In this document: piece by piece, positions 20,550 through 31,305 of the stretch | Layout of the letters: each line of letters opens with the position of its first letter | How positions within the stretch are numbered: the first letter of the stretch is position 1 | Assembly: GCA_958295695.1 (NCBI GenBank) | Contig: OY282363.1 | Coordinates: forward strand, 1,988,225-2,052,224 | DNA length: 64,000 bases | Direction of reading: 5' to 3' | Source: an uncultured Alphaproteobacteria bacterium | GTDB lineage: Bacteria > Pseudomonadota > Alphaproteobacteria > SP197 | The notes under the pieces: model-generated | Databases searched by the model: none | Seen by the model: only the letters and a program-made list of their open reading frames with translations | What the model was told of the DNA's origin: nothing | Translations under genes and position numbers: made by a program

Positions 20550-20728
20550 CGCGGCGCGCCCTGCCTGGCGCGTCCGGCGATGTTGTCACGCAACCCTTCG
20601 AGCCTTGCGACGCGATCCGACAAGCCGCGCATGACACGGTCAAGCCCGCGAATGTCCGGTTGCAGCTTCCACGGGAAGGCCAGAATGACGACGACGCCAG
20701 CGAGGACGATCCAGTCCGATGTTTCCAT
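20546..20728 (-). CDS. Small single-span membrane protein of unknown function
   Basis: A 60-residue product beginning METSDWIVLAGVVVILAF, an N-terminal membrane span, followed by a charged helix (DIRGLDRVMRGLSDRVARLEGL) with coiled-coil character. It is coupled to the DUF1640-like gene by an ATGA overlap. Short proteins of this shape often precede DUF1640-type genes, so the two may form a membrane complex; that is inference. No function can be assigned. Confidence 0.7.
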   Translation of the reverse strand: METSDWIVLAGVVVILAFPWKLQPDIRGLDRVMRGLSDRVARLEGLRDNIAGRARQGAPR

Positions 20729-20887
20729 GTCCCGCCGACGCTCCCTGCCCGGCGCCCATGTGTTGCGGCGCGGGCGAGGGGAAGCATGAGCGGGAACACG
20801 TGGGAGTCAAGCGCATTGATTTGCCGACATAGTGCCGACACGGCCGATTCGGGCCTAGCCTGATCCTCGCCAAGTCATTGATTTTGT

Positions 20888-20963
20888 TGGTGAGCCCGCC
20901 CGGATTCGAACCGGGGACCTGCTGATTAAAAGTCAGTTGCTCTACCGGCTGAGCTACGGGCTC
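20888..20963 (-). tRNA. tRNA-Lys (anticodon TTT)
   Basis: A 76-base cloverleaf including encoded CCA. The acceptor stem GAGCCCG pairs with CGGGCTC, the D-arm is AGCTCAGCCGGTAGAGC, the anticodon loop is CTTTTAA with anticodon TTT at 20928-20930, and the T-arm is CCCCGGTTCGAATCCGGG with a near-perfect stem. The base pair at positions 27-43 would be A-C, a small irregularity. No integrated element is visible at either end. Confidence 0.98.
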
Positions 20964-21040
20964 TCACCGACCGGCTGCCGCGCGGACCATATGGACCGGC
21001 CCGCCGGCGGTCAACCTCGCGGCGGCGAATTGGCTCCCCT

Positions 21041-21976
21041 ATGCTTGGCGCGAAAGGACATCCCGATTTGGCCTGCGCCCCCGCGCCCGAACCGCTGAAC
21101 TCCGGTTCGGAGACGCGCGCCTCCAACATCGAGGCCGCCGTCGTCCTGATCGCCGCCGGCGCCTTCTTCGCGACCACGGCCGCGCTCGTCAAGGCGACGG
21201 CCTTGCACGACGTCGACGTTTTCCAGCTCCTGTTTCTCAGGGCTCTGATCGGCCTGCTCGTTCTCGCCCCTCTTCTCCGGCGCGCGCGGGTCGTCCCCTG
21301 GAGGAGCGACCACCTGAAACTTCACCTGACCCGGGCCGTGACGGGCGGCGCGGCGGTGACCATCGGCTTCTACGCGTTCACCGTGATCCCGCTGGCGACC
21401 GCCACCGCCATCCATTTCACCATGCCGCTGTTCGTCACGATCCTCGCGGCGGCGATCCTGAAGGAAGGAGTCGGGTGGCGGCGCTGGTCGGCGACCACGG
21501 TCGGGTTCGTCGGCGTCGTGGCGATGGTCCGGCCCGGCACGGCGGCGTTCGATCCGGTCGTGCTGATCGTCCTCGTCCAGGCGGCGTGCATCGCTTTTTC
21601 GGTCACCGTCGTCAAACGCTTTCCGGTGCGCGAGAGCCAGCTTTCCATGATGTTCTTCACGTTCGTGTCGTCGGGCCTGATCTCGGCCGTTCCGGCGATC
21701 GGATCCTGGACATGGCCGGACTTGACGCAGGCCGGCCTCATCCTGGCGACCTCGCTTGTCGGACTTGTGGCGCAGGCGCTCGTCCTCCGCGCCTATCGCC
21801 GTGGCGAGGCGAGTTTCCTCGCGCCGATCACCTATGTCCGGCTGATCTTCGCGGGCGCCCTCGGCATGGCGTTCTTCGACGAGTATCCTGCCGCGACGAC
21901 TTGGCTCGGCGCTCTCGTCATCGGCGCGGCGGGTGTCTACACCGTCAGACGGGCCGAGGTTCGTCGACGCTCCTGA
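21041..21976 (+). CDS. EamA family (DMT superfamily) transporter
   Basis: A 311-residue membrane protein with about ten spans in two EamA repeats. The first repeat has FQLLFLRALIGLLVLAP and a YAFTVIPLATATAIHFTMPLFV segment; the second ends with APITYVRLIFAGALGMAFFDEYP. Members export or exchange small metabolites across the inner membrane, and substrate cannot be inferred. The first ATG has a poor binding site; an in-frame TTG at 21068 preceded by AAGGA is an alternative. It is followed after 36 bp by the dioxygenase gene, probably in one transcript. Confidence 0.88.
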   Translation: MLGAKGHPDLACAPAPEPLNSGSETRASNIEAAVVLIAAGAFFATTAALVKATALHDVDVFQLLFLRALIGLLVLAPLLRRARVVPWRSDHLKLHLTRAVTGGAAVTIGFYAFTVIPLATATAIHFTMPLFVTILAAAILKEGVGWRRWSATTVGFVGVVAMVRPGTAAFDPVVLIVLVQAACIAFSVTVVKRFPVRESQLSMMFFTFVSSGLISAVPAIGSWTWPDLTQAGLILATSLVGLVAQALVLRAYRRGEASFLAPITYVRLIFAGALGMAFFDEYPAATTWLGALVIGAAGVYTVRRAEVRRRS

Positions 21977-22012
21977 CGGGGCGGAGACCGCTCACCCGGA
22001 GCCGGCGACGCC

Positions 22013-22906
22013 ATGACGGAACTTCCCTCACCGACCCGCGACCCCGCCGTCCTCAAGGCCGACCTCGACCGCGACGGCTACTGCATCGCCGAAGGCGCGC
22101 TCGACGCTGGACTGCGGGCGCGCGCACGCGAGATCGTGGACGGACGATCCCGGGCGTCCCGCCCCGCGGCTCGACCGGACGCGGACGTCGACGCGTGGGC
22201 GATCCGCGAGGGCGACCGGTGGGTTCTGCTGATCGCGGGCGAGTGCGGCCTCGACGCCCTCGTCACCCATCCGCTGGCGCTCGATCTGGCCCGTCATCTC
22301 CTGGGCCGGCGCGTTCTTCTCTCCGGCTTCACCGCGCACGCCGTCCATCCCGGCAACACGGCGATGGATCTCCATACCGACCAGTGGTGGCTGCCCAAGC
22401 CGACGACGCCCGGCGACGATCCGTTCCGCCCCGGCGACATCACTCGGTCCGTGCGGTGCTTCGGGCGACCGGAACCGTCCCGGCGTCCGATCAATCCGGC
22501 CGTCGTCATCAACGTGATGTGGGCCCTGACGGACTTTACCGCCGGGAACGGCTGCACGCGCGTGGTGCCCGGAAGCCATCTGTCCGGCGCCGAGCCGGAC
22601 CCGGCCGTGGCGTGGGACGCGGTCGACGCCGAGGTCCCGGCGGGCGGCGCCGTCATCTGGGACGCGCGCGCATGGCACGCCTCGGGGCGCAACACGAGCG
22701 ACGCCGCGCGGGTCGGGATCAGCGCGACCTATTGCGGCGTCCAGTTCCGGCAACTCCAGAACCACGCGCTCGCGCTCAGGCCGGACGCCTTCGCCGGCCT
22801 GAGCGACGAGATGCGCGAGCTTCTCGGTTTCCGCCTATTCTCCAGCTACGGCGCGACCGACGACGACGAAGCCATGTTCGCGCGCCCCGGCTACCTGCGC
22901 GCCTGA
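22013..22906 (+). CDS. Phytanoyl-CoA dioxygenase (PhyH) family protein
   Basis: A 297-residue Fe(II)/2-oxoglutarate-dependent oxygenase. The metal site is visible: HTD at residues 121-123 and a distal histidine at 222 in AWHASGRNTS; an arginine near 233 would bind 2-oxoglutarate. NGCTRVVPGSHL is a very typical PhyH string. The substrate is unknown; relatives hydroxylate fatty acyl-CoA, ectoine or other small molecules. It lies just downstream of an EamA exporter, so the pair may modify and export one compound, which is inference. Confidence 0.9.
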   Translation: MTELPSPTRDPAVLKADLDRDGYCIAEGALDAGLRARAREIVDGRSRASRPAARPDADVDAWAIREGDRWVLLIAGECGLDALVTHPLALDLARHLLGRRVLLSGFTAHAVHPGNTAMDLHTDQWWLPKPTTPGDDPFRPGDITRSVRCFGRPEPSRRPINPAVVINVMWALTDFTAGNGCTRVVPGSHLSGAEPDPAVAWDAVDAEVPAGGAVIWDARAWHASGRNTSDAARVGISATYCGVQFRQLQNHALALRPDAFAGLSDEMRELLGFRLFSSYGATDDDEAMFARPGYLRA

Positions 22907-22948
22907 ACATTCCGGCGGCCTCGTCACGCCATCCGTCGCCGCCGACGG

Positions 22949-24103
22949 TCAGGGCAAGGGCGCATCCGCCGAGCGGTAGCCCTCAAGAAAGGCCGCGCTC
23001 CAGGTCCCGAAACGCGATCCGGCGATGGCCGCGCGGATGCCGGCCATCAGATCCTGATAGAAGGTCACGTTGTGAAGCGTGAGGAGCATGGGCCCCAGCA
23101 TCTCGTTGCAGCGGAAGAGATGGTGCAGATAGGCCCTGCCGTGGTTCCCGCAGGCGACACAGGCGCAGGTCTCGTCGAGCGGGCGCGCATCGTCCCGGTG
23201 CCGGGCGTTGCGGATGTTGACGGCGCCCCGGCGGGTAAATGCCTGGCCCGTTCGGCCCGAGCGCGTGGGCAGGACGCAATCGAACATGTCGACGCCGCGC
23301 GCGACGGCGCCGATGATGTCGTCGGGCCGCCCGACGCCCATGAGGTATCGGGGCCTGTCCTCCGGCAGATGGGGAACCGTGGTCTCGAGCACGCGGAACA
23401 TCTCGTCCTGGCCCTCGCCCACGGCGAGCCCCCCGACGGCGTAGCCGTCGAAGCCGATCCCGACCAGCGTTTCGGCCGAAGCCCGGCGCAGGTCGTCGTG
23501 GGTCCCACCCTGCACGATGCCGAACAGCGCATGGCCGTCGCGCGGCGCGAAGGAGTCCTTGCAGCGCGCCGCCCAGCGCATCGAGCGCTCCATCGACGCC
23601 TTCGCGCGCTCACGGGACGCCGGATGCTCGGTGCATTCGTCGAACGCCATGGCGATCGTGGCGTCCAGATCGTTCTGGATCGTCATGGCGCGTTCGGGCG
23701 TGAGCTCATGCCTGCCGCCGTCGATATGGCTCCGGAAGGTCGCGCCCCGCTCGGTGATCTCGCTCAGCTCCTTGAGCGAGAAGACCTGAAACCCGCCGCT
23801 GTCGGTCAGGACCGGGCCGGGCCAGTTCATGAAACGGCGCAATCCGCCCAACCGGGCGATTCTCTCCGAACCGGGACGCAGCATCAGGTGATAGGTGTTG
23901 CCCAGAACGATGTCGGCGCCCGCCCCGCGCACCTGTTCCGGCAGCAGCCCCTTGACGGTCCCCGCCGTGCCGACCGGCATGAAGGCGGGCGTGCGGACCG
24001 GGCCATGGGCCGTCTCGATCCCGCCGAGCCGCGCCTTGCCGTCGACGCCGCGGACCGCGAGGCCGAAGCCCGCCGCGCCGCCGGTCGGATCGGACGGGGT
24101 CAT
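22949..24103 (-). CDS. tgt: tRNA-guanine transglycosylase
   Basis: A 384-residue enzyme that exchanges guanine-34 for preQ1 in tRNAs with GUN anticodons. Motifs include [16 protein letters not shown], the nucleophile region [13 protein letters not shown], the second catalytic aspartate in [18 protein letters not shown], and the zinc site in [18 protein letters not shown]. The ATG at 24103 overlaps the stop of tetR by four bases. Its pathway partner queA lies at 26.8 kb; a TetR gene and a redoxin fusion gene separate them. Confidence 0.97.
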   Translation of the reverse strand: MTPSDPTGGAAGFGLAVRGVDGKARLGGIETAHGPVRTPAFMPVGTAGTVKGLLPEQVRGAGADIVLGNTYHLMLRPGSERIARLGGLRRFMNWPGPVLTDSGGFQVFSLKELSEITERGATFRSHIDGGRHELTPERAMTIQNDLDATIAMAFDECTEHPASRERAKASMERSMRWAARCKDSFAPRDGHALFGIVQGGTHDDLRRASAETLVGIGFDGYAVGGLAVGEGQDEMFRVLETTVPHLPEDRPRYLMGVGRPDDIIGAVARGVDMFDCVLPTRSGRTGQAFTRRGAVNIRNARHRDDARPLDETCACVACGNHGRAYLHHLFRCNEMLGPMLLTLHNVTFYQDLMAGIRAAIAGSRFGTWSAAFLEGYRSADAPLP

Positions 24104-24693
24104 GACGTCGCGGGCGCCCCCAGGGACGCGATCAGCGCTCCGGCCGCCTCGAGCGCCATGGCGCGGTATCGAGACGGCGCCCCCAGGGTCGCCATCGACC
24201 GGTGGTTGTTGTAGATGGCGACGACGCCGTAGGCGACGTCGCGGACCTCGTTCTCCTCCGCGTCGGGAAACGAAGCGCGAAGCACGTCCCCGACCGCGTC
24301 GGCGAAGTCCTCGAGCCAGCCCGTCAGGCGCTTGGCGATCGCCGGGTCGCGGCGGGCGGCGGCGAAGACCGATTCCAGCACGGGTAGGTCGTCCTCCGAA
24401 TCGTCGCCGTCCCAGAGCAGATAGGCCGGGAGGTTCCCGACGCCCGGGTTGGCGGCGAACCACGCGCGCATCTCGTCGTTGTCCCTCCGCAGCCGGGTTT
24501 CCAGGCGATCGAGGAAGGCCTCGACCAGATCGTCGCGGTTGCCGATGTAGTGCCGGATGATGGCGCGCTTGACGCCCGCCTCCCCGGCCACGTCTTCCAG
24601 GGACGTGGCGTCGATCCCCCGACGCGCGACGCACCGCGAGAAGGCGTGAAGGATCTGCTCCGAACGTTCCAGGCTGAGATCAGGCCGCGCCAT
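24100..24693 (-). CDS. TetR/AcrR family transcriptional regulator
   Basis: A 197-residue repressor with an N-terminal helix-turn-helix: [48 protein letters not shown]. The rest is an all-helical ligand-binding domain of unclear specificity. It is divergent from the large redoxin/copper monooxygenase gene; a same-centre double palindrome lies in the 115-bp interval, so that gene and tetR itself are the likely targets. Its stop codon overlaps the tgt start (ATGA), which ties tgt expression to it. Confidence 0.9.
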   Translation of the reverse strand: MARPDLSLERSEQILHAFSRCVARRGIDATSLEDVAGEAGVKRAIIRHYIGNRDDLVEAFLDRLETRLRRDNDEMRAWFAANPGVGNLPAYLLWDGDDSEDDLPVLESVFAAARRDPAIAKRLTGWLEDFADAVGDVLRASFPDAEENEVRDVAYGVVAIYNNHRSMATLGAPSRYRAMALEAAGALIASLGAPATS

Positions 24694-24727
24694 CGCTTCC
24701 GCCCCGCATTTTGCGTCTCATGCCGGT

Positions 24728-24793
24728 TTGTTGATTTTCTTCCTTGACAATTTACCCTCGCCCGCCAAAATTGTCACATAGGATAATCAACAA
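24728..24793. promoter_or_regulatory. Nested palindrome and divergent promoter region (candidate TetR operator)
   Basis: The outer arms TTGTTGATT (24728-24736) and AATCAACAA (24785-24793) and inner arms TGACAATTT (24745-24753) and AAATTGTCA (24768-24776) share one centre at 24760.5. The inner arms contain -35-like hexamers facing each other: TTGACA on the plus strand and GTGACA on the minus strand, with a -10-like TAAATT 17 bases downstream of the latter. The interval is AT-rich compared with its surroundings. This suits a repressor that shuts both divergent promoters. Confidence 0.65.
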
Positions 24794-24808
24794 CGCGGGC
24801 TTCATGCG

Positions 24809-26785
24809 ATGCCATCCTTCCTCCGCCGCCACGCCGCCATTCTCGTTTGCCTGTCGTTCCTTGTCATCCCGGCCGGCTCCTTCGGCGCGGCCGTGGGCGC
24901 ATCCGACCGCGAAGACACGGGCGCGGTCATCGACACCGGCTTCGTCGAGGACTGGACCGGCCAGACGGCGCATGTCTACGGCGCGCGCGCGGTCGATCTC
25001 GACGGCGGCGTTCATCGCATCGGAACCGACGCGGGCGTCAAGCCGGTGGCGCTCGTCTTCATGAACGCCTCCTGTCCGGTCTCCAACCGCTACGCCCCCG
25101 AGCTCGACCGTCTCGCCGCCCTTGCCGACGACCATGGCGTCGCCTTCTACGGCGTCATGTCGGACCCCTACCTGACGGCGAAGGAGGCCCGGGCCTTCGT
25201 CGCGGATTACGGCATCGGCTTCCCCGTCCTCTTCGACCCCTCGGGCGACCTCGCCTTGCGTCTCGATCCCGTCATCACCCCGGAGGCCTTCGTCATCGAC
25301 ACCGGCGACAACGTCGTCTACCGCGGGCGCATCGACGACCGCTTCGAAGCCATCGGCGTGCTGCGGAACCGCATCGCGAGCCACGATCTCAGGGATGCGC
25401 TCGTCATGGCGGGGGCGGGCCGCGACCTGGATCCTTGGCGCACCGTGCCCGTCGGCTGCGTGTTCGAGGGCTGGGACGAGGACCGCCTGCCGGAGTCCGT
25501 GACCTACAACCGCGACATCGCCCCTCTGCTCGCGGCCAACTGCACCGAATGCCACAGGGACGGCAGCGTCGCCCCCTTCCCGCTCGACACCTATGTCGAC
25601 GCCGGGCGCCGGGCGCACATGCTGGCGTTCGTGACGCGGGAACGGATCATGCCGCCCTGGCGCGCCGCGGAAGGGTTCGGCGCGTTCCGCGACGAACGGC
25701 ATCTCACGGATCGCCAGATCGCCCTGCTCGCGGCATGGGCCGGCGCCGGCGCGCCGCTGGGAGACGAGGCGGACGCCCTGCCCGAGACGGTCTGGCCGGA
25801 CCCCGAGTGGCGCATCGGCGAACCGGACCTCGTCGTCGAAATGGAGGAGCCTTTCGCGATTCCCGCCGCCGGTCCCGACATCTACCGCTACTTCGTCATC
25901 CCGTTCGAGCTGTCCGGCGAGCGCGCGGTCGCGGCCATCGAGTTCCAGCCCGGCGACGAGAGCGTCGTTCACCACGCCAACCTCTTCGTCGACTACTCGG
26001 GCAAGGCGCGGCGCGAGGACGCCAAGGACGACGCACCGGGCTTTTCCGTCTTCGGGACGGGAAACTTCTTCGACTACAGCGGCGCGCAGGAGACCTGGGG
26101 CATCGGCGGCTGGACCCCCGGCGTCGATCCCTATGTCCTTCCCGAAAACCACGCCATGTGGATGCCGGCCGGGCCGGGCGACCTCGTGTTCGAGATCCAC
26201 TACCACCTCAACGGCAAGGCGACGGAGGACCGGAGCCGGATCGGCCTCAAGTTCGCCGACGGACCCGTCGACCGCTGGGTCGACGGGCTGGTGATCGGGA
26301 CGCAAGAGCTCGCGATCCCTCCGGAATCGGACACGTACTGGCGGCACGTCCGGATGGAGGTCCCGGCGCCGATGACCCTCACCGACATCATGCCGCACAT
26401 GCACTATCTGGGCGCCGAGGCCAAGGCGATCGCGACCCTGCCGGACGGAACGCAGATACCCCTGATCCACGTCGAGGACTGGGATCTGCGGTGGCAGAAC
26501 ATCTACTTCTTCCGCGAGCCGGTCCGGCTGCCCGCCGGCAGCGCGATCGACGGCTGGATACGCTTCGACAACACCTCCGGCAATCCCTACAACCCGACGC
26601 TGCCGCCGAAGACCGTGACGTGGGGCTGGGGTTCCGACGAAGAGATGATGGAATTCTGGATCAGCTTCGTTCTCGACGACGGGCGTCACCGCGACAGCGT
26701 GATCGGCGCGTCGTGGGAAAGCTGGTACCGGGATCCGCGCTGGACCGGGCCGGCGCCGGATCTGGCCGACCTCAACCTCCGCTGA
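24809..26785 (+). CDS. Redoxin / c-type cytochrome / copper type II monooxygenase fusion, secreted
   Basis: A 658-residue exported protein with three domains. After a signal peptide (residues 1-32) comes a thioredoxin-like redoxin domain (about 45-200) with a single cysteine in [10 protein letters not shown] at 89. A haem motif CTECH at 245-249 sits in a short cytochrome-type region with a PPWRA late segment. The C-terminal domain (about 335-655) has copper ligand motifs of ascorbate-dependent monooxygenases: VHH at 387-389, HYH at 464-466 and PHMHYLG at 529. Substrate unknown. It is divergent from tetR and overlaps the convergent queA by 14 bp. Confidence 0.88.
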   Translation: MPSFLRRHAAILVCLSFLVIPAGSFGAAVGASDREDTGAVIDTGFVEDWTGQTAHVYGARAVDLDGGVHRIGTDAGVKPVALVFMNASCPVSNRYAPELDRLAALADDHGVAFYGVMSDPYLTAKEARAFVADYGIGFPVLFDPSGDLALRLDPVITPEAFVIDTGDNVVYRGRIDDRFEAIGVLRNRIASHDLRDALVMAGAGRDLDPWRTVPVGCVFEGWDEDRLPESVTYNRDIAPLLAANCTECHRDGSVAPFPLDTYVDAGRRAHMLAFVTRERIMPPWRAAEGFGAFRDERHLTDRQIALLAAWAGAGAPLGDEADALPETVWPDPEWRIGEPDLVVEMEEPFAIPAAGPDIYRYFVIPFELSGERAVAAIEFQPGDESVVHHANLFVDYSGKARREDAKDDAPGFSVFGTGNFFDYSGAQETWGIGGWTPGVDPYVLPENHAMWMPAGPGDLVFEIHYHLNGKATEDRSRIGLKFADGPVDRWVDGLVIGTQELAIPPESDTYWRHVRMEVPAPMTLTDIMPHMHYLGAEAKAIATLPDGTQIPLIHVEDWDLRWQNIYFFREPVRLPAGSAIDGWIRFDNTSGNPYNPTLPPKTVTWGWGSDEEMMEFWISFVLDDGRHRDSVIGASWESWYRDPRWTGPAPDLADLNLR

Positions 26786-27821
26786 GGCGCCGCGCCGTCA
26801 AAAGACAGGCGTCGCCATAGCTGTAGAAGCGGTAGCGCTCCAGGACCGCGTCCCGATAGGCGCGTTTCATGGCCGCCGTGCCGGCGAACGCGCAGACCAG
26901 CATGAACAGCGTCGACTTCGGCAAATGGAAGTTGGTGACCATCAGGTCGACCGCGTGGAAGCGGTGGCCCGGGGTGACGAAGAGATCGGTGTCCCCCTCG
27001 AACGCGCGGAGCCGGCCGGACGCATCGGCCGCGCTCTCAAGGAGACGCACGCTTGTCGTTCCGACGGCGACGACGCGGCCTCCCCCGGCCCGCGCCCGGT
27101 TGATGCGCCGGGCGGCGTCGGCCGTCACCCGGCCCCACTCCGCATGCATGACATGGTCGTCCGTATCGTCCACGCGGACCGGCTGGAAGGTTCCCAACCC
27201 GACATGGAGCGTGACATGGACCCGTCCGATCCCGGCGCCGTCCAGGCTATCGAGGAGCTCTTCGGTGAAATGCAGGCCCGCCGTCGGCGCGGCCACGGCG
27301 CCGGTCTCGGCGGCATAGACGGTCTGGTAGTCCCGGCGGTCGGCGGCGGCGGGCCCTCCGGGACGCTTGATGTAGGGGGGAAGCGGCATGCGCCCGTCGC
27401 GTTCCAGCAGATCGAGGAGGCGGGCCCCGCCAGTGTCGATGTCGAGCACGACGCCGTCCCGGCCGCGCGTTTCGACCACCCGGGCCGAAAAATCGTCGGC
27501 GAACGCGATCTCGGCGCCTTCCGTGAGCTTCCGGGCCGGCCGCGCCAGAGCTCTCCAGCGGCCCTCCCCGGCGGGCGCGACGAGCGTCACCTCGACCCCG
27601 CTCCCGCCCTTCCTGCCGGTCAGGCGGGCCGGAACGACCTTCGTGTCGTTGACCACGAGGAGATCGCCCGGACGCAGCAGGTCGGGGAGGTCGCGGAAGA
27701 CCCGGTGCTCGGTCCGGCCCGACGCGCCGACGACCAGCAGCCTGGCGGCGTCGCGCGGCTCGGCCGGACGGGCCGCGATCAGGCCGTCCGGAAGCTGGAA
27801 ATCGAAGGCGTCGACCCGCAT
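26772..27821 (-). CDS. queA: S-adenosylmethionine:tRNA ribosyltransferase-isomerase
   Basis: A 349-residue enzyme that converts preQ1 to epoxyqueuosine in tRNA. Recognisable are [24 protein letters not shown], the [13 protein letters not shown] motif, [26 protein letters not shown] and the C-terminal [12 protein letters not shown]. It lies between coaD (26 bp) and the convergent redoxin fusion gene, with which its 3' end overlaps by 14 bp. It works in the same pathway as tgt. Confidence 0.97.
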   Translation of the reverse strand: MRVDAFDFQLPDGLIAARPAEPRDAARLLVVGASGRTEHRVFRDLPDLLRPGDLLVVNDTKVVPARLTGRKGGSGVEVTLVAPAGEGRWRALARPARKLTEGAEIAFADDFSARVVETRGRDGVVLDIDTGGARLLDLLERDGRMPLPPYIKRPGGPAAADRRDYQTVYAAETGAVAAPTAGLHFTEELLDSLDGAGIGRVHVTLHVGLGTFQPVRVDDTDDHVMHAEWGRVTADAARRINRARAGGGRVVAVGTTSVRLLESAADASGRLRAFEGDTDLFVTPGHRFHAVDLMVTNFHLPKSTLFMLVCAFAGTAAMKRAYRDAVLERYRFYSYGDACLLTARRLSGG

Positions 27822-27847
27822 GGGGCCTCACGCGGCGGCGTCTGGGA

Positions 27848-28381
27848 TCAATCCGCGCTCGCCTTGCGCTCGCGATGGCGCTCGACCTCTTCGGCCAGAC
27901 GGCGGCCCACCCGTTCCGGCACGAAGCTGCTGTAGTCCCCGCCCAGAAGAGCGACTTCCTTGACGAGCCGGGAGGCGATGAACGTGTGGCGCTCGGAGGC
28001 CATCAGGAACACGGTCTCGATATCGCGCTCCATCCGCGCGTTCATGCCCGCCATCTGGAACTCGTAGTCGAAATCGCTGACCGCCCGCAGGCCACGCACG
28101 ATCATGCTGGCGCCGCAGTTCCGCGCGAACCGCACCAGAAGGCCCTCGATCGGCCTGACCTCGATCTCGGCCATGCCGGCCCCCGACGGCAGGTCGGCGA
28201 TCTCCGCGCACAGCATGTCCACGCGCTCGTCGAAGCCGAACAGCGGGCTTTTGCCGGTGTTGACGGCCACGCCCACCACCAAACGGTCCATCAGGCGGCG
28301 TGACCGCGTGATGATGTCGATATGGCCAGTCGTGACCGGATCGAAGGAGCCCGGATAGATCCCCGTCCTCTGGACCGTCAT
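27848..28381 (-). CDS. coaD: Phosphopantetheine adenylyltransferase
   Basis: A 177-residue nucleotidyltransferase that forms dephospho-CoA. [10 protein letters not shown] is the ATP-binding HxGH motif, and [18 protein letters not shown] plus [14 protein letters not shown]-type sequence (here [14 protein letters not shown]) follow. The C-terminus is a short charged extension. The ATG overlaps the gyrA stop by four bases. The gyrA-coaD-queA order is common in alphaproteobacteria. Confidence 0.97.
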   Translation of the reverse strand: MTVQRTGIYPGSFDPVTTGHIDIITRSRRLMDRLVVGVAVNTGKSPLFGFDERVDMLCAEIADLPSGAGMAEIEVRPIEGLLVRFARNCGASMIVRGLRAVSDFDYEFQMAGMNARMERDIETVFLMASERHTFIASRLVKEVALLGGDYSSFVPERVGRRLAEEVERHRERKASAD

Positions 28382-31086
28382 CCCGCGCCCTCCACGCCGT
28401 CTTCTTCGTCGATTCGCGCGACCGACACGACCTGCTCGTCCTCGGCGACGCGAAAGACGATCACCCCGCGCGACCGGCGTCCGGTGACCCGAATCTGGTC
28501 GACACCGCTCCGGATGAGCTGTCCGCCGTCGGACACCATCACGACCTGATCGCTCTCCTCCACGGGGAAGGCCGCGACGACCTCCGCGCGCGGCTTCCTC
28601 TCGCCGCGGTCGAGGTTCATGTTCTCGACGCCCTTTCCGCCGCGTCCGGTGACGCGGTAGTCGTAGGCCGAACTGCGCTTGCCGAACCCGTCGTTGGCGA
28701 CGGCCAGAAGGAACTGTTCGCGCGCCCGCAGATCCTTGTAGACCGAATCCTCGAGCGCGCCCTCCTCGACCGCGTCATCGTCCGTATCCATGTCGTCGGC
28801 GCGCCGCTCGAGGCTGACGCGCTTGAAGAACGCCTTGCGGGAGGCGCTATCGACCTCGATGCGATCGAGGATCGTCATGCCGAGAACCTCGTCGCCCTCG
28901 TCCAGCCGGATGCCCCGCACCCCCGACGATGCGCGGCCGGCGAACAGGCGCACGTCGTCGACGCGGAACCGGATGCAACGACCCTGGCGCGTGAAGAGCA
29001 GGACGTCCCTGTTCTCGCGACAGGTCTCCACGCCGATCAGCCGTTCGCCCTCTTCCAGCTTCATGGCGATCAGACCGTTGGCGCGGATGTTGGCGAAGTC
29101 GGAGAGCCTGTTGCGCCGCACGGAGCCGTGGGCCGTCGCGAACATGATGTGGAGGTCGTCCCAACTCTCCTCGTCGATCGGCATGGGCAGGACGGCCGAA
29201 ACGGTCTCGCCTTCCCGCAGGGGAAGCAGGTTGACGAACGCCTTGCCGCGCGACTGAGGCGTCGCCATCGGCAGCCTGTAGGTCTTCAATCGGTAGACGA
29301 GGCCCGATGTCGAGAAGAACAGCACCCAGGCATGGGTGTTCACCACGAACACGCGGCTGACGAAGTCCTCCTCCCGGGTCGCCATGCCGCTGCGCCCCTT
29401 GCCGCCGCGCTTCTGCGCCCGGTAGGCGGCGAGCGGCACGCGCTTGACGTAACCCTTGTGGCTGACGGTCACCACCATGTCCTCGGGCTGGATCAGGTCC
29501 TCGTCGTCCTGGTCGACCGCGGCGTCGCTCACTTCGGTGCGCCGCTCGTCGGCGAACTTCTCGCGCACCTCCAGCAGCTCATCGCGGATCACGCCCATCA
29601 GGCGGTCGCGCGAGCGCAGGATGTCGAGATAATCGGCGATCCTGCCGACCAGTTCCCGGAGCTCCTCGACGACCCTGTCACGCTCCAGCCCGGTCAGGCG
29701 GTGGAGCCTGAGGTCCAGAATGGCGCGGACCTGCTCCTCGGTGAGCCGGTAGTGGCCCGCGCTTTCGATCCTGGCCGCGGCCTCCTCGCCCTCGACCAAG
29801 CCGACCAGCGGGAGACTCTCGCCCGGCGGCCACTCCCGGGCCATGAGCGCCTCGCGCGCCGCCCGCGGGTCCGGAGCGTTGCGGATCAACGCGACGACCT
29901 CGTCGACATGGGCGACGGCCACGGCGAGGCCGAGCAGAAGATGCGCCCGGCCGCGCGTCTTGCCCAGAAGGTGGCGGGTGCGGCGCGTGACGACCCGCTC
30001 GCGGAACCCGATAAAATGGGCGATGACGTCGCGCAGGGTCATGAGCCGCGGACGGCCCGCGTCGTCGAGCGCGAGCATGTTGACGGCGAAGGACGTCTGC
30101 AGCTGCGCGAAGCGGTAGAGCTGATTGAGCACGACGCCGTACATGGCGTCGCGCTTGAGCTCGATCACCACGCGGACCCCGTGCCGGTCGCTCTCGTCGC
30201 GCATCTCGCGGATGCCCTCGATGCGCTTGTCGCGCACCAGTTCGGCGATCCGCTCGAGCAGCCTGGCCTTGTTCACCTGGAAGGGGACCTCGGTCACGAC
30301 GATGGCCTTCGGATCCTCCTTCGGTTCGGGGTGGACCCTGGCGCGCAGGACGATCGAGCCGCGGCCTTCCGTGCAGGCCCGCCGGATGCCGTCCCTGCCC
30401 ATGATCAGGCCGCCGGTCGGGAAATCGGGACCCTGGACATGACGCATCAGATCTTCCGACGAGACGCCCGGGTTCCCGATGAAGGCGCAACAGGCGTCGA
30501 TCACCTCGCCCAGGTTGTGGGGCGGGATGTTGGTCGCCATGCCGACGGCGATGCCGCCGCCGCCGTTGACCAGCAGGTTCGGGAAGCGGGCCGGCAGGAC
30601 GGCCGGTTCCCGCTCGCTGCCATCGTAGTTGTCGCGGAAATCGACGGTGTCGTTGTCGATGTCGTCGAGCAGGCCTTTCTCGGCGATCCTGGCGAGCCGC
30701 GCCTCGGTGTAGCGCATGGCGGCCGGCGGATCGTTGTCCATCGAACCGAAGTTGCCCTGCCCGTCGATCAGCGGCGCCCGCATCGAGAAGTCCTGCGCCA
30801 TGCGCACCATGGCGTCGTAGATCGCCGTATCGCCGTGGGGATGGTACTTGCCCATCACGTCGCCGATGATGCGAGCCGATTTCCGGTAGGGCTTGTCGGA
30901 GGCGTACCCCTCTTCCCCCATGGCGTGGAGGATGCGCCGCTGCACCGGCTTGAGCCCGTCGCGCACATCCGGCAGGGCGCGCGCCACGATCACGCTCATG
31001 GCGTAATCGAGGTAGCTCTTCCGCATCTCCTCCTCGATCGCGACGGGAGCGATGCCGGACGAATCGGGCTTGGCGGTGTCGGTCAC
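28378..31086 (-). CDS. gyrA: DNA gyrase subunit A
   Basis: A 902-residue topoisomerase subunit. The catalytic tyrosine is Y126 in [10 protein letters not shown]; the quinolone-determining region reads [17 protein letters not shown], with threonine at the E. coli Ser83 position (residue 87) and aspartate retained at the Asp87 position. The C-terminal half has the repeated blades with the GyrA box QKRGGKG at about residue 563, needed for DNA wrapping, and acidic insertions such as [15 protein letters not shown]. It heads gyrA-coaD-queA and is 219 bp from ssb on the same strand. Confidence 0.98.
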   Translation of the reverse strand: MTDTAKPDSSGIAPVAIEEEMRKSYLDYAMSVIVARALPDVRDGLKPVQRRILHAMGEEGYASDKPYRKSARIIGDVMGKYHPHGDTAIYDAMVRMAQDFSMRAPLIDGQGNFGSMDNDPPAAMRYTEARLARIAEKGLLDDIDNDTVDFRDNYDGSEREPAVLPARFPNLLVNGGGGIAVGMATNIPPHNLGEVIDACCAFIGNPGVSSEDLMRHVQGPDFPTGGLIMGRDGIRRACTEGRGSIVLRARVHPEPKEDPKAIVVTEVPFQVNKARLLERIAELVRDKRIEGIREMRDESDRHGVRVVIELKRDAMYGVVLNQLYRFAQLQTSFAVNMLALDDAGRPRLMTLRDVIAHFIGFRERVVTRRTRHLLGKTRGRAHLLLGLAVAVAHVDEVVALIRNAPDPRAAREALMAREWPPGESLPLVGLVEGEEAAARIESAGHYRLTEEQVRAILDLRLHRLTGLERDRVVEELRELVGRIADYLDILRSRDRLMGVIRDELLEVREKFADERRTEVSDAAVDQDDEDLIQPEDMVVTVSHKGYVKRVPLAAYRAQKRGGKGRSGMATREEDFVSRVFVVNTHAWVLFFSTSGLVYRLKTYRLPMATPQSRGKAFVNLLPLREGETVSAVLPMPIDEESWDDLHIMFATAHGSVRRNRLSDFANIRANGLIAMKLEEGERLIGVETCRENRDVLLFTRQGRCIRFRVDDVRLFAGRASSGVRGIRLDEGDEVLGMTILDRIEVDSASRKAFFKRVSLERRADDMDTDDDAVEEGALEDSVYKDLRAREQFLLAVANDGFGKRSSAYDYRVTGRGGKGVENMNLDRGERKPRAEVVAAFPVEESDQVVMVSDGGQLIRSGVDQIRVTGRRSRGVIVFRVAEDEQVVSVARIDEEDGVEGAG

Positions 31087-31305
31087 GCGGCCTGCCGGAT
31101 TGTTACAAGATATTGAGGCTCGGCGGCTTTTCGACCGCCAGATACGCTGTCACCAGCCTGTCGAGGCTAGCACTTCCCGCACCCGCGAACAAACGGGCCA
31201 AACATCATCGGGCCGCGCGCCTCCACCGGGATCGAAGAGCGGTCCCGAAACGCTCGAACCGACCCGACCGGGGCTATCGGAGGACAAACACGCGGCGGGC
31301 CACGT

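Noticed and set aside
20829-20850. Direct repeat TGCCGACA near tRNA-Lys as an attachment site
   Set aside because: No integrase and no second copy across a foreign segment; too short to interpret.
29128-31116. A 662-codon plus-strand frame opposite gyrA
   Set aside because: Composition is that of an antisense frame; all GyrA motifs are on the minus strand.
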